Shown: in pieces, positions 34,293 to 43,077 of the stretch
How positions within the stretch are numbered: the first letter of the stretch is position 1
How the letters are laid out: every line of letters begins with the position of its first letter
NCBI RefSeq assembly: GCF_014192395.1
Contig: NZ_JACHXW010000007.1
Span: forward strand, 1 to 64,000
Direction: 5' to 3'
Source: Paenibacillus endophyticus
GTDB taxonomy: Bacteria; Bacillota; Bacilli; Paenibacillales; Paenibacillaceae
Length of the DNA: 64,000 nt
Program-made: the position numbers and the translations under genes
The notes under the pieces: generated by a model
Database searches by the model: none
The model's input: the letters and a program-made list of their open reading frames with translations, nothing else
Told to the model about the DNA's origin: nothing

Positions 34293-35125
34293 TGGGTACC
34301 AAAAAATATACCGGAAAGCTGTTCATTACCGAAGCGGTTATGATCATTGTCGGCCTTCTGTTTCTTGCACCGTTCTATTTCCTGCTTGTGAACTCGGTCA
34401 AGCCCTTCGGCGAGATCATGTCGAACTCGGCCAGCTGGCCGCAAATTTTCAAATGGGAAAACTATTCCCGCGCATGGGAGCTGACTCGCTTCCCGCAGGC
34501 TTTCCGCAATTCCATGATCATTACTGTCGTCACTGTCATTCTGACTGCTCTGATCAGCGCCATGGGCGCTTACCGGATGGTTCGCGCCAATACGCGTTTT
34601 AACCGTATTTTATTCATGCTCTTCGTAGCGGCTATGGTTATTCCATTCCAGTCGATCATGATTCCACTTCTTAAAGTCGTGAACGTAATGGGCGTCAACA
34701 ATAGTATGGTCGGTCTGATCATGTGTTATCTCGGACTGGGTGCTCCACTTTCTTTGTTCCTGTTCCACGGCTTCATCAAAGCGATTCCGCTCGAGATTGA
34801 AGAAGCGGCAACAGTGGATGGCTGCAATCCGATAACGGTATTCTTCCGTATCGTGCTTCCGCTGCTTAAACCGATGCTTATGACCGTCATTATTTTGAAC
34901 TGCTTATGGGTGTGGAACGACTATCTGCTCCCATCGCTCATTTTGCAGAAACCCGATATGCGGACAATCCCGCTCGCGACCTTCGCGTTTTTCGGGCAAT
35001 ATACGAAACAATGGGATCTTGCGCTTCCGGCGCTCGTGCTCGGCATTGCTCCAATCGTAGCATTCTTCCTTCTTTTGCAGCGTTACATCGTTGAGGGAGT
35101 AGCGGCCGGTTCGGTTAAAGGCTAA
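34292..35125 (+). CDS. Sugar ABC transporter permease, MalG/UgpE type
   Basis: 277 residues, six helices; the EAA loop reads EAATVDGCNPITVFFRIVLP. The ATG overlaps the previous stop in TAATG behind AAGGAGG, so the two permeases are made in step as a heterodimer. The C-terminal TM segment and RYIVEGVAAGSVKG end are standard for carbohydrate importers. Confidence 0.95.
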   Translation: MGTKKYTGKLFITEAVMIIVGLLFLAPFYFLLVNSVKPFGEIMSNSASWPQIFKWENYSRAWELTRFPQAFRNSMIITVVTVILTALISAMGAYRMVRANTRFNRILFMLFVAAMVIPFQSIMIPLLKVVNVMGVNNSMVGLIMCYLGLGAPLSLFLFHGFIKAIPLEIEEAATVDGCNPITVFFRIVLPLLKPMLMTVIILNCLWVWNDYLLPSLILQKPDMRTIPLATFAFFGQYTKQWDLALPALVLGIAPIVAFFLLLQRYIVEGVAAGSVKG

Positions 35126-35185
35126 CGCTTGTAATCGGACGGTCGATTCCATATAATAAACCATTAATCAAGGGGGATTTGCATC

Positions 35186-36466
35186 ATGAATAAAAAGATG
35201 ACTATGCTGTCACTTAGCCTCATTCTCGCAATGAGCATTGTACTGTCTGCATGCGGCGGCAGCAAAAACGAAGGCGGCAACACCGGCAAAGAAGAAGTAA
35301 AAACAGTGACGATTTTCCAATTCAAAACCGAGATCGTTGAGGGCCTTAACGAATTGGCTGTTGAATTCAATAAAGAATACCCGAACATTAAACTTGATAT
35401 CCAAACAGTAGGCGGCGGTGCAGACTATGGCGCTTCCTTGAAAACGAAATTCGCTGCTGGCGACGCTCCTGATATCTTCTCCAACGGCGGCTACGCTGAG
35501 ATGGAAATGTGGCTGGACAAGCTCGAGGATCTCTCTGACCAAGCTTGGGTGAAGGATCTTGTGCCTCTAGCTGCTGAACCAATGACCAAAGACGGCAAAG
35601 TATACGGTATGGCCATGAACCTAGAAGGCTTTGGTTATATTTACAACAAGGACATCTTTGCAAAAGCAGGCATTACCGAGCTTCCAAAAACGTACTCTCA
35701 GCTGGAAGCAGCAGCCAAAACACTCAAAGCAGCAGGCATTACGCCATTCGCTAACGCTTACCAAGAGTGGTGGCTGATGGGGAACCAAGGGATTAACCCT
35801 GCATTTGCACAACAGCCGGACGTAAATGCATTTATCGCAGGCTTGAACGACGGATCGGTCAAAATCCCAGGCAATGAGAAATTCGCCGATTGGGCGAAGC
35901 TTATGAAGCTTACCGTTGACTACGGCAACAAAAACCCGCTTACAACCGACTACAACACGCAGGTATCGCTGTTCGCAAGCGGCGAAGCGGCGATGATGCA
36001 AGAAGGAAACTGGGCGCAAGTACAAATCGACAGCATCAATCCTGACTTGAACATCGGCGTTCTTCCTATGCCGCTTGGCGAAGACGCAGAAGCGAATGAC
36101 AAGCTGAATGTCGGCATTCCGGCTAACCTTGTTATCAACAAAGAATCCGATGTGAAAGAAGAAGCAAAAACGTTCCTGAATTGGCTCGTTACTTCCGATA
36201 TCGGTAAAGAATACATCGTTAAAAAATTCAAGTTCATCCCTGCTCTGACGACGATTACAGCAACACCTGAAGATATGGGCGACATCGGCACGGAGGTTCA
36301 TAACTACGTGCAAGCAGGCAAGGTGCTTGGCTTGCAATCCTCGAAATACCCGGATGGCGTAACGCAGGAGTTCGCTAGCGTGATCCAACAATACATCGCA
36401 GGCAGAATCGATGAGGCTGCATGGGAAACAGGCATGCAGGCCGCTTGGGATAAACTGAAGAAATAA
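35186..36466 (+). CDS. Extracellular sugar-binding lipoprotein of the ABC transporter
   Basis: 426 residues. A lipoprotein signal ends at the lipobox VLSAC with the lipid-bearing Cys23. It is followed by a Gly/Asn/Lys linker and a two-lobed family 1 solute-binding fold (VTIFQFKTEIVEGLNELAVE; AAMMQEGNWAQVQI; FLNWLVTSDIGKEYIVK). AAGGGGG precedes the ATG. It delivers a sugar or oligosaccharide to the two permeases just upstream; the ligand cannot be read from sequence. A strong terminator follows. Confidence 0.94.
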   Translation: MNKKMTMLSLSLILAMSIVLSACGGSKNEGGNTGKEEVKTVTIFQFKTEIVEGLNELAVEFNKEYPNIKLDIQTVGGGADYGASLKTKFAAGDAPDIFSNGGYAEMEMWLDKLEDLSDQAWVKDLVPLAAEPMTKDGKVYGMAMNLEGFGYIYNKDIFAKAGITELPKTYSQLEAAAKTLKAAGITPFANAYQEWWLMGNQGINPAFAQQPDVNAFIAGLNDGSVKIPGNEKFADWAKLMKLTVDYGNKNPLTTDYNTQVSLFASGEAAMMQEGNWAQVQIDSINPDLNIGVLPMPLGEDAEANDKLNVGIPANLVINKESDVKEEAKTFLNWLVTSDIGKEYIVKKFKFIPALTTITATPEDMGDIGTEVHNYVQAGKVLGLQSSKYPDGVTQEFASVIQQYIAGRIDEAAWETGMQAAWDKLKK

Positions 36467-36471
36467 ACAAG

Positions 36472-36519
36472 AACAGCCGCTTAACCGTCCATTTGGAGGT
36501 TAAGCGGCTGTTTTTTTTG
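36472..36519 (+). terminator. Terminator of the sugar ABC operon
   Basis: A perfect 14-bp stem (36472-36485 with 36499-36512) followed by eight T. Confidence 0.93.
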
Positions 36520-36565
36520 CCTTCAGGTAGTTCAGATCATGAAGGATCGCGAACTGCTTCCACCG

Positions 36566-38020
36566 TTACCCTTGCGGCATATACTTGCGAATATCCACGC
36601 CTAGGTTTTCCGACAGCTTCATGCCAAGCGCACGGTCTGCCCGGAAAAAGTTGCAGATGGCGCGAAGCCGAATATCATCATTCGTTTGCTCCAGCTCACC
36701 CGTCAGATTGGCAATAAGATTCGCCTGCTGACTCTCAGGTAAAGAACGGAAACGCTCTCCTGCTTGTGTGAAATCGTCGGTTTTATCGATTTCCAGGCGG
36801 CCTGCCGCCCCTTGAAGAGGGACGTAGGAGTCATTATAGGACGGCACTTCCTTCGGACTTTCCGACAAGCTGTTCGGCTCATAGTTGACGGTAGAAGGAT
36901 CAGCCTTCATCGTCATCGCCCCATCCCGCTGGTGGTTGCGAACAGGCGCATAAGGGCAGTTGACGGGAATATGCAAATAGTTGGCTCCTAGACGATAGCG
37001 CTGCGTATCCGGATATGAGAACAATCGTCCCTGCAGCAGCTTGTCCTCCGACGGCTCAATGCCTGGCACAAGCGCGCTTGGCGAGAACGCCGATTGCTCC
37101 ACCTCAGCAAAGTAGTTGACCGGATTCCGGTTCAGCGTCATCGTCCCAGCCTTATGCAGCGGATACATATCTTCCGGCCATAACTTTGTTGGATCCAGCG
37201 GATCAAAGGCATAACGATCCACGTGCTCAATCGGCATGAGCTGCACATGTAGCTCCCACTCCGGATAGTCGCCTCGCTCGATTGAAGCATGCAAGTCCCG
37301 CGTCGCATGATTAAAATCTTTTCCCTGCATCATGCCTGCTTCCGCTGCTGTGAAGTTCCGCACGCCTTGCTGCGATTTCCAATGGTATTTGACATAGGTA
37401 GGCTTGCCGGCATCATTGATCCATTTGAAGGCATGTACGCCGAACCCGTCCATTTCGCGGTAAGTTGCCGGCGTACCGTCATCCGAAAAGAGCCAGGTCA
37501 GCATATGCGTCGATTCAGGCGACAGCGTCATGAAGTCCCAGTAACGCGCTGGATCCTGTAGGTTTGTGTGCGGCGCGGGTTTAAGGGAATGAACCATGTC
37601 AGGAAATTTCATGGCATCCCGAATGAAAAACACGGGCAGATGATTGCCGACAATATCATAGTTGCCCTCTTGCGTGTAGAACTTTACTGCGAAGCCACGC
37701 GGATCACGTGCCGTTTCTGGGGAGCCTGTTCCGTTAATAACGGTGGAGAAACGAACGAATACCGGGGTTTCGATATCCGCTTCCTGCAAGAAATGAGCTC
37801 TCGTATGCTCTTTCATGCCAGCCTCCGTGCGGAATACGCCATGCGCGCCGGCTCCTCTTGCATGCACGACCCGCTCCGGGATTCGCTCCCTATCGAAATG
37901 GGCAAGCTTCTCAAGCAAATGGTAATCTTCTAGCAGAGCAGGCCCCCGCTGCCCCGCCGTCCGTGAGTTTTGATTATCGCCAACTGGCGTTCCCAGGTTC
38001 GTTGTTAGATTATTTTCCAT
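36566..38020 (-). CDS. katA: Monofunctional haem catalase
   Basis: 484 residues, the small-subunit length. The distal His is in VVHARGAGAHGVF, the Asn region in FAVKFYTQEGNYDIVGN, and the haem-ligand Tyr in RLFSYPDTQRYRLGANY. It destroys H2O2 in the cytosol. GAGGTG precedes the ATG. The promoter carries a 17-bp dyad that recurs at the perR-like gene 1.3 kb upstream, so peroxide derepression is likely. Confidence 0.96.
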   Translation of the reverse strand: MENNLTTNLGTPVGDNQNSRTAGQRGPALLEDYHLLEKLAHFDRERIPERVVHARGAGAHGVFRTEAGMKEHTRAHFLQEADIETPVFVRFSTVINGTGSPETARDPRGFAVKFYTQEGNYDIVGNHLPVFFIRDAMKFPDMVHSLKPAPHTNLQDPARYWDFMTLSPESTHMLTWLFSDDGTPATYREMDGFGVHAFKWINDAGKPTYVKYHWKSQQGVRNFTAAEAGMMQGKDFNHATRDLHASIERGDYPEWELHVQLMPIEHVDRYAFDPLDPTKLWPEDMYPLHKAGTMTLNRNPVNYFAEVEQSAFSPSALVPGIEPSEDKLLQGRLFSYPDTQRYRLGANYLHIPVNCPYAPVRNHQRDGAMTMKADPSTVNYEPNSLSESPKEVPSYNDSYVPLQGAAGRLEIDKTDDFTQAGERFRSLPESQQANLIANLTGELEQTNDDIRLRAICNFFRADRALGMKLSENLGVDIRKYMPQG

Positions 38021-38047
38021 AATAGCACCTCTTCATTCTTTTCTGTA

Positions 38048-38104
38048 TTTAGACTTGATCTAAATCTTTAGACCAATCTTACCGAAATGAAGAGATGCTG
38101 TCAT
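38048..38104 (-). promoter_or_regulatory. katA promoter with PerR-like box
   Basis: On the minus strand ATGACA (38104-38099), 17 bp and TAAGAT (38081-38076). The dyad TTTAGACTTGATCTAAA (38048-38064) lies just past the -10 box and an extra half site TTTAGACC overlaps it at 38067-38074. Confidence 0.65.
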
Positions 38105-38191
38105 GAAAACAACATGAACGAAAAATGAAAATCTCATGAACGTAGTCTTTACATAAAGAGGAATGGCAATAGAAGACATCCTGCCTACCCG

Positions 38192-39004
38192 TTATTCGCG
38201 AATTTCGGCGATCCGGTAACCTGCCCCTCTTACGGTAACGATATATTTCGGTGATACGGCGCTATCCTTTAATTTTTTGCGCAAGCTTTTAATATGAGCG
38301 TCCACCAGATTGCTGCCGCCGTAGAAATGAAGCCCCCATACCGTATCGAGCAATGATTCGCGAGAGAGCACCGACCCATCGGATGACATAAAATGCAGCA
38401 GCAGATCATATTCGGTTTTCGTGAGTTCCACGCGCTGCCCGCCTCGGTCAACCGTCATTTTTTTCAAATCAACCGTGATGTCCTTGAAGGTGCGTATATC
38501 TTGGTCCACCGCTTTGGGCACAATGGCAGGGCGATTAGTCAGCATGCGGTTAATTTGTTTGACAGCCTGTTCTGGCTTAGCTGGCCACACAAGCAGCTCA
38601 GCAGCGCCAAGAGCGAACGTATCCCGGCTGTCATAAGACTTCTGGTCGAGTAGAATCAAGACGGGAACTGCATGCATATCGGCCGACTCCAGCAGCTCGG
38701 CGCCTGCTTGAAGCGTATGCCCCGTTGCGGCATTCACGAGCGGGATAGCGTCGAATACGAGCAGCTCGGGCTGCAGGCTTTGAAGCATGCTCTTCTGGAA
38801 ATCATGCAGGGAGAACACATCGAAGCATTCAGACGACAGGGCAACAAGCAGGCTTTTCACTCGCTCGGGCATCGGGCTAATAATCATAACCCGCTGCGTG
38901 ATCGAACAGATCATACCATTCTGCAGCAGCTCTTCTTCCGTATATCCAGCTTGTTCGTTCTCGCCTGTCGAATGATCGTTTATCATGGTTGTTTCGTCGA
39001 GCAT
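38192..39004 (-). CDS. OmpR-type regulator with a degenerate receiver
   Basis: 270 residues. The N-terminal 130 residues resemble a receiver: RVMIISPMPERVKSLL replaces the acidic-pair strand (no Asp-Asp), LLVFDAIPL keeps an Asp at the phosphoacceptor position, and WPAKPE keeps the Lys. Residues 165-268 are a complete winged-helix domain (LTKTEYDLLLHFMSSDGSVL; VDAHIKSLRKKLKDS; IVTVRGAGYRI). Missing metal-binding acids suggest phosphorylation-independent control. It overlaps the perR-like gene by 22 bp, with no partner kinase nearby, so it may act in the peroxide response. Confidence 0.85.
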   Translation of the reverse strand: MLDETTMINDHSTGENEQAGYTEEELLQNGMICSITQRVMIISPMPERVKSLLVALSSECFDVFSLHDFQKSMLQSLQPELLVFDAIPLVNAATGHTLQAGAELLESADMHAVPVLILLDQKSYDSRDTFALGAAELLVWPAKPEQAVKQINRMLTNRPAIVPKAVDQDIRTFKDITVDLKKMTVDRGGQRVELTKTEYDLLLHFMSSDGSVLSRESLLDTVWGLHFYGGSNLVDAHIKSLRKKLKDSAVSPKYIVTVRGAGYRIAEIRE

Positions 39005-39375
39005 GACTCGCAGACCCCCTCTAATACAATCTGGACATGATCAACTTTATAGGAAGTCTCCGCAGCCACTTTCTTCAACCAATCGCTCGGCAGCTCCGTT
39101 AACACTTCGTCTACGCGCCCGCAAACCGTGCACACGATATGCTGATGCTCGTCCGTCCGGGCATCATAGCGGCTGACAGCCTCGCCCAGCTTCAGCTCGC
39201 GAATAAGGCCGGCATCCGTCAAATACCTTAGGGAATTGTATACGGTGCCGTAAGCAAAATTAAAACCTTTGCCCTTCAACCGGTCTATAACGTCCGCCGC
39301 GGTGGGGTGATCGGGTGCATGCTGCACCACCTCGAGGATTTCTCTGCGCTGTATGGTCAAGTTGATTTTGTTCAT
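38983..39375 (-). CDS. perR: Fur-family peroxide regulator, PerR-like
   Basis: 130 residues. A winged helix (TIQRREILEVVQHAPDHPTA; FAYGTVYNSLRYLTDAGLI) is followed by a metal-binding dimer domain with two CxxC pairs (CTVCG and CESC) for structural zinc and the regulatory His/Asp set (SRYDARTDEHQHIVC, DHVQIVLEG). These marks fit PerR better than Fur, which needs a different ligand set. Its promoter contains the same dyad as katA, so it probably represses itself and katA until Fe-dependent oxidation by peroxide. Confidence 0.85.
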   Translation of the reverse strand: MNKINLTIQRREILEVVQHAPDHPTAADVIDRLKGKGFNFAYGTVYNSLRYLTDAGLIRELKLGEAVSRYDARTDEHQHIVCTVCGRVDEVLTELPSDWLKKVAAETSYKVDHVQIVLEGVCESCSTKQP

Positions 39376-39404
39376 CGCTTTATCATTCCTTCGGTTTAAA
39401 TGAC

Positions 39405-39442
39405 TTTAGACTAAGTATAAATCGCTCCATTCAAACGGTCAA
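39405..39442 (-). promoter_or_regulatory. perR promoter with overlapping PerR-like box
   Basis: On the minus strand TTGACC (39442-39437), 17 bp and TATACT (39419-39414). The dyad TTTAGACTAAGTATAAA (39405-39421) covers the -10 box; one mismatch from a perfect 8-1-8 palindrome. Confidence 0.7.
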
Positions 39443-39518
39443 CCACGCGGTTTATCATGCATTCTAGCGATCTATGAAAAATTGTTTTATTTTTTTGTCG
39501 AAATGAATAATCTGAATA

Positions 39519-39547
39519 TTTACAAAATTCTAATAATGTTATATACT
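39519..39547 (+). promoter_or_regulatory. Sigma-A promoter of the small-ORF/RNA unit
   Basis: TTTACA (39519-39524), 17 bp and TATACT (39542-39547): a strong plus-strand promoter with no long gene behind it, about 120 bp upstream of the 56-codon ORF. Confidence 0.7.
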
Positions 39548-39665
39548 AAGCCTATCTTAAACGAGAGGGGATAGTCCATTGAAGTAAGTGAGCGAAGCAT
39601 GTCTCATTAACTCGGGAAGGAGTATCAATCGGATTTAAGGACATGCGGGGACCCTAATCAATGAA

Positions 39666-39836
39666 ATGATGACGATAGTCGGACAGTCAGTACTTAATGA
39701 AGGAAAGGATTTGAAACAAATCGAAAGGAAGTTGATCGAGGTCATTCAAGCAAGGATCGAAGTCGATAAGGTTTGTAACAAATTCGAAAGGACGAAGCAG
39801 AAACAAGGCAAGCCGCGGATTGGAGCGTTTGAATAA
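39666..39836 (+). CDS. Short basic ORF in a promoter-to-hairpin unit, function unknown
   Basis: 56 codons from ATG ATG, reading MMTIVGQSVLNEGKDLKQIE, then a charged helical body with one Cys and a basic end (KQKQGKPRIGAFE). No family recognised. The ribosome site is weak (GCGGGGA 15 bases upstream). A 16-codon ORF beginning GTG near 39588 precedes it in a different frame. The unit has its own promoter and a 12-bp hairpin at its end, so it is transcribed, but it could equally be a regulatory RNA of about 350 nt. Confidence 0.45.
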   Translation: MMTIVGQSVLNEGKDLKQIERKLIEVIQARIEVDKVCNKFERTKQKQGKPRIGAFE

Positions 39837-39862
39837 ATTGAATAGTTCTCTACCAAGCAGGT

Positions 39863-39905
39863 GAAGGGCTTCTGGTTATCATGGATAAGCAGAAGCCCTT
39901 CTTAT
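39863..39905 (+). terminator. Terminator-like hairpin of the small-ORF/RNA unit
   Basis: A perfect 12-bp stem GAAGGGCTTCTG / CAGAAGCCCTTC followed by TTATG. The T run is short on both strands. It also lies just past the cls stop. Confidence 0.6.
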
Positions 39906-39911
39906 GTGCGT

Positions 39912-41405
39912 CTATAGGATCGGACTGAGTAAGCGGGATATCGATTCCTTAAATCTGTTCATAAGCGGTCGTTCCGCATAAATCGCAAGCGTCAGCTCCA
40001 TGCTGACCTTCATGTCATCCTCGAATATGCGTTGCAGCTTCGCCGCTGTCTGCGTATCATAGATAAACGCATTCATCTCGAAATTCAGCTTAAAGCTGCG
40101 AATATCCAGATTGGCAGTTCCGACAGATGCGACTTTGCCGTCTATGACCAGCGTTTTGGCATGAAGAAAGCCTTTCTCGAACATATAGCATTTGACCCCA
40201 TTGACCAGAAGCTCTCCCAAATAGGAATGCGTTGCCCAATAAACGAAAAAGTGGTCCGGCATGCTCGGCAGCATGATACGAACGTCTACCCCCGACAAAG
40301 AAGCGATCTTCAGCGCCGTCATCAAGCTCTCATCCGGTACAAAATATGGCGTCTGCAGGCAAATTGTTTTTTTCGCCGCGTAGATCATCTTGATATACGC
40401 ATCCTTAATTTGCTGATATTCCGTATCCGGACCGCTTGCGACCAGCTGCATCCCAATCGTACCCAGCTCTTCGCCCATAATCGGGAAATAAAGTTCGTTC
40501 AATACGACATTGCCTGAAGCAGCCAGATTCCAGTCCATGAGGAACTGCGCCTGCATTTGGAGCACCGCGTTGCCTTGTACCCTCAGATGCGTATCTCTCC
40601 ATTCGCCAAAATGCTTGTTCAGCCCCAAGTATTCATCGCCAATATTAAATCCGCCGATATACCCGGTCTGCCCGTCAATGATAACAAGCTTGCGATGATT
40701 GCGGTAATTGATTTTCAGATTTAAATAAGGGATACGCGACGGAAAAAATGCCGCTTCCTGGCCGCCTGCCGCCAGAAGCTCGTGGAAATAACGCCTTGGC
40801 AAGCCGGAGCTTCCAATATGATCATACAGGAACTTAACCTCAACCCCTTCAGCCGCCTTTGCCGCCAGCGCCTTCACCAGTCTTCTTCCCAGCTCATCGT
40901 CACGCACGATGTAGTACACGAGATGAATATGATGCCGCGCAGCTTCGATATCCTTCAGCAAAGCGTCAAACTTTTGATTGCCCTCCGTATAGATTTCGAC
41001 CGCGTTATTGCTCGTATACAGCGCATAGCTTGTTTTCAAGTTCATATAGATCATATCTTGATAGCTCTGCATCGCAGGATCGGTATAAGCGATCTCGCCG
41101 TCGCGCAGCTGCCGCATCTGACGTTCAATCGTATGCTCGATAATTCGCTGGCTATCGCCCAGCAGCTTATATAGCTTTCTTTTGCGAACCTTCTGCCCCA
41201 GTATTAGATACATGACAAACCCAATCACGGGTATAAAAAAGAGAACCATGAGCCAAGCCCAGGTCGTACTAGCGTTGCGCCGTTCCAGAAAAATGACGGT
41301 AATCGCCAAAAAAATGTTAAGAAGCATAATAATTCCGTATGCGTTCTGCATAATAGCTGATTGAATAATAAACACCTCGTCTGATATAAAAGCTAATGCG
41401 ATCAT
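39912..41405 (-). CDS. cls: Cardiolipin synthase
   Basis: 497 residues. Two N-terminal membrane helices are followed by two phospholipase-D domains, each with an HKD motif (NHRKLVIIDGQTGYIGGFN; HAKTLVIDGKVASVGTANLD). It joins two phosphatidylglycerols into cardiolipin. The start is unsure: ATG at 41405 has no ribosome site, and the only good one (GACGAGGTG) is followed by no ATG until 21 bases later (41351). It stands alone in the minus direction. Confidence 0.93.
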   Translation of the reverse strand: MIALAFISDEVFIIQSAIMQNAYGIIMLLNIFLAITVIFLERRNASTTWAWLMVLFFIPVIGFVMYLILGQKVRKRKLYKLLGDSQRIIEHTIERQMRQLRDGEIAYTDPAMQSYQDMIYMNLKTSYALYTSNNAVEIYTEGNQKFDALLKDIEAARHHIHLVYYIVRDDELGRRLVKALAAKAAEGVEVKFLYDHIGSSGLPRRYFHELLAAGGQEAAFFPSRIPYLNLKINYRNHRKLVIIDGQTGYIGGFNIGDEYLGLNKHFGEWRDTHLRVQGNAVLQMQAQFLMDWNLAASGNVVLNELYFPIMGEELGTIGMQLVASGPDTEYQQIKDAYIKMIYAAKKTICLQTPYFVPDESLMTALKIASLSGVDVRIMLPSMPDHFFVYWATHSYLGELLVNGVKCYMFEKGFLHAKTLVIDGKVASVGTANLDIRSFKLNFEMNAFIYDTQTAAKLQRIFEDDMKVSMELTLAIYAERPLMNRFKESISRLLSPIL

Positions 41406-41587
41406 ACTTCATGCACGTTGTATGTTCAAGCCTGATTATATGCTACAATTTAAGCAGATCTAGATATTGCTTCATTAATACCCACATTCAAAGCAGGATT
41501 AACACCCAATAAGCCAGCCTACGATCCGGGAACAAGAATACTCGGTGCTTTAATAAGACGCGCAGCTTTGCTACTGGAGGAACAACG

Positions 41588-42904
41588 ATGGACATACGCA
41601 AATTTAGATTGGATGAGAAAGCGCTTGGCACCTTTAGCGAGGAACGGGATGAATACGAACGGGATTACGCACGGCTCATTCAGTCTCCCGCGTTCCGCCG
41701 CCTGCAAGGCAAGTCCCAGGTATTCGGCGCAGGCACAGGAGATTACTATCGAACAAGATTGACCCATTCGCTTGAGGTATCTCAAATCGCGCGCGAGGTT
41801 GCTCGCAGACTCAATAAGCAATATGACTTTCTTTCCCGCAAAGAGCATCCTGGGCTCATTCTAGATCCCGCTGTCGTAGAGATTGCTGCGCTTGCCCATG
41901 ATCTTGGGCATCCTCCCTTTGGACACAAAGGCGAAGAGGTGCTTAACCATCTGCTAATGGAGGAGTACGGCATTCCTTACGAGGGAAATGCGCAGAACTT
42001 TCGCATCTTAATGTTTCTGGAGAAACGCGCGGGAAGCGGAAGCGGCCTTGATTTAACCGCAGCCGTCCTGCTTGCTGTCAATAAATATCCGTTCAGCCTT
42101 GGTGAGCCAAGCCGGCTCAAAGGATTGTACAGCACGGAGTGGGGCGAAATCGAGCAATTGCGCCGCGCTTGGAAAATTCCGATCGGCTGCTCCACTTTGG
42201 AAGCGCAGCTGATGGATTTGTGCGATGACATCGCCTATTCGACCCATGATATCGAAGATGGCATCCGCGCCGGCAAAATCCAAATGAACCGCAGCTTTTT
42301 TGAGGACAGCAGGCTAATCGACCATGTCGTACAAGAGATTGTCGAAGACAAGGGGAATACGGGCATCGGCTGGGGAGAGGTAGATATTCCTGCTATGGTC
42401 AAACGCGTGCTCGTATCCTATTTCGAGCAGTGGCAGGAGCTTTATGCAGGCTGTGAGCGAGAGCCTTCCCGCACACGCCGCGAGATGAAGGCAAGGTGGG
42501 TAAGCCTATTCGCCGCCAAGGTCGGCATCATCGACGATCCCGTGACCGGTTGGAAGAAGGTCACCTTCGTCAATAGCGGACAGCAGGATATCGAATTGCT
42601 TCGGACGATGGAAATTTTGAAGAAGCTGGCTTGGGTAACGCTGATTAAGGATTTCCGCGTGCAGCGCCTGCAGATGCGCAGTGAGATTATGATCCGGAGA
42701 CTGTGGGACAGCTTTAAGGTGCCCGACTACGGACGCCTCATCATCCCGCCGGACTGGATCGAGAATTACGAGCTGCACAAAAACAAATGGAGCTGGCCCC
42801 GGTTTGTGGCGGATTATATCTCCGGCATGACGGATGCTTACGCGGAGAAGGTATACGCCGAGCTGTATGCAAGTAAGTCCGGGTCAATCTACGAAATGGA
42901 TTAA
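41588..42904 (+). CDS. dgt: dGTPase-family HD-domain phosphohydrolase
   Basis: 438 residues. The HD metal site is formed by RLTHSLEVSQIAREVA and LAHDLGHPPFGHKGEEVL, with DLCDDIAYSTHDIEDGI as the third element. The N-terminus (YARLIQSPAFRRLQGKSQVF) is diagnostic of dGTP triphosphohydrolases, which remove triphosphate from dGTP or other dNTPs. CTGGAGG precedes the ATG. Monocistronic, followed by a repeat copy and a strong terminator. Confidence 0.93.
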   Translation: MDIRKFRLDEKALGTFSEERDEYERDYARLIQSPAFRRLQGKSQVFGAGTGDYYRTRLTHSLEVSQIAREVARRLNKQYDFLSRKEHPGLILDPAVVEIAALAHDLGHPPFGHKGEEVLNHLLMEEYGIPYEGNAQNFRILMFLEKRAGSGSGLDLTAAVLLAVNKYPFSLGEPSRLKGLYSTEWGEIEQLRRAWKIPIGCSTLEAQLMDLCDDIAYSTHDIEDGIRAGKIQMNRSFFEDSRLIDHVVQEIVEDKGNTGIGWGEVDIPAMVKRVLVSYFEQWQELYAGCEREPSRTRREMKARWVSLFAAKVGIIDDPVTGWKKVTFVNSGQQDIELLRTMEILKKLAWVTLIKDFRVQRLQMRSEIMIRRLWDSFKVPDYGRLIIPPDWIENYELHKNKWSWPRFVADYISGMTDAYAEKVYAELYASKSGSIYEMD

Positions 42905-42907
42905 TAA

Positions 42908-43008
42908 CAAGCGTAAACGGCTGAAGCCGTCCTCTGGCGGCTAAGCTTACGTATCGCGTAGAAATATAGAGAAAGTTGGCGAAAAGATATATTTTCCTAT
43001 ATTTCAAG
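42908..43008 (+). repeat. Intergenic repeat, subtype B (copy 4)
   Basis: CAAGCGTAAACGGCTGAAGC, then CGTCCTCTGGCGGCTAAGCT and TACGTATCGCGTAGAAATAT; the second half is an ATATAGAGAAAG / TTTTCCTATAT hairpin ending CAAG. It starts four bases after the dgt stop and abuts the terminator at 43011. Confidence 0.88.
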
Positions 43009-43010
43009 AA

Positions 43011-43056
43011 AGCGCGGCGAGAAGGGAGTGACACTCCCTTCTCGCCGCGCTTTTTT
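43011..43056. terminator. 19-bp terminator between dgt and the nucleoside hydrolase
   Basis: A perfect 19-bp stem (43011-43029 with 43033-43051) and six T on the plus strand. Confidence 0.93.
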
Positions 43057-43077
43057 AACATGCAGCCTTGTCTGAGC

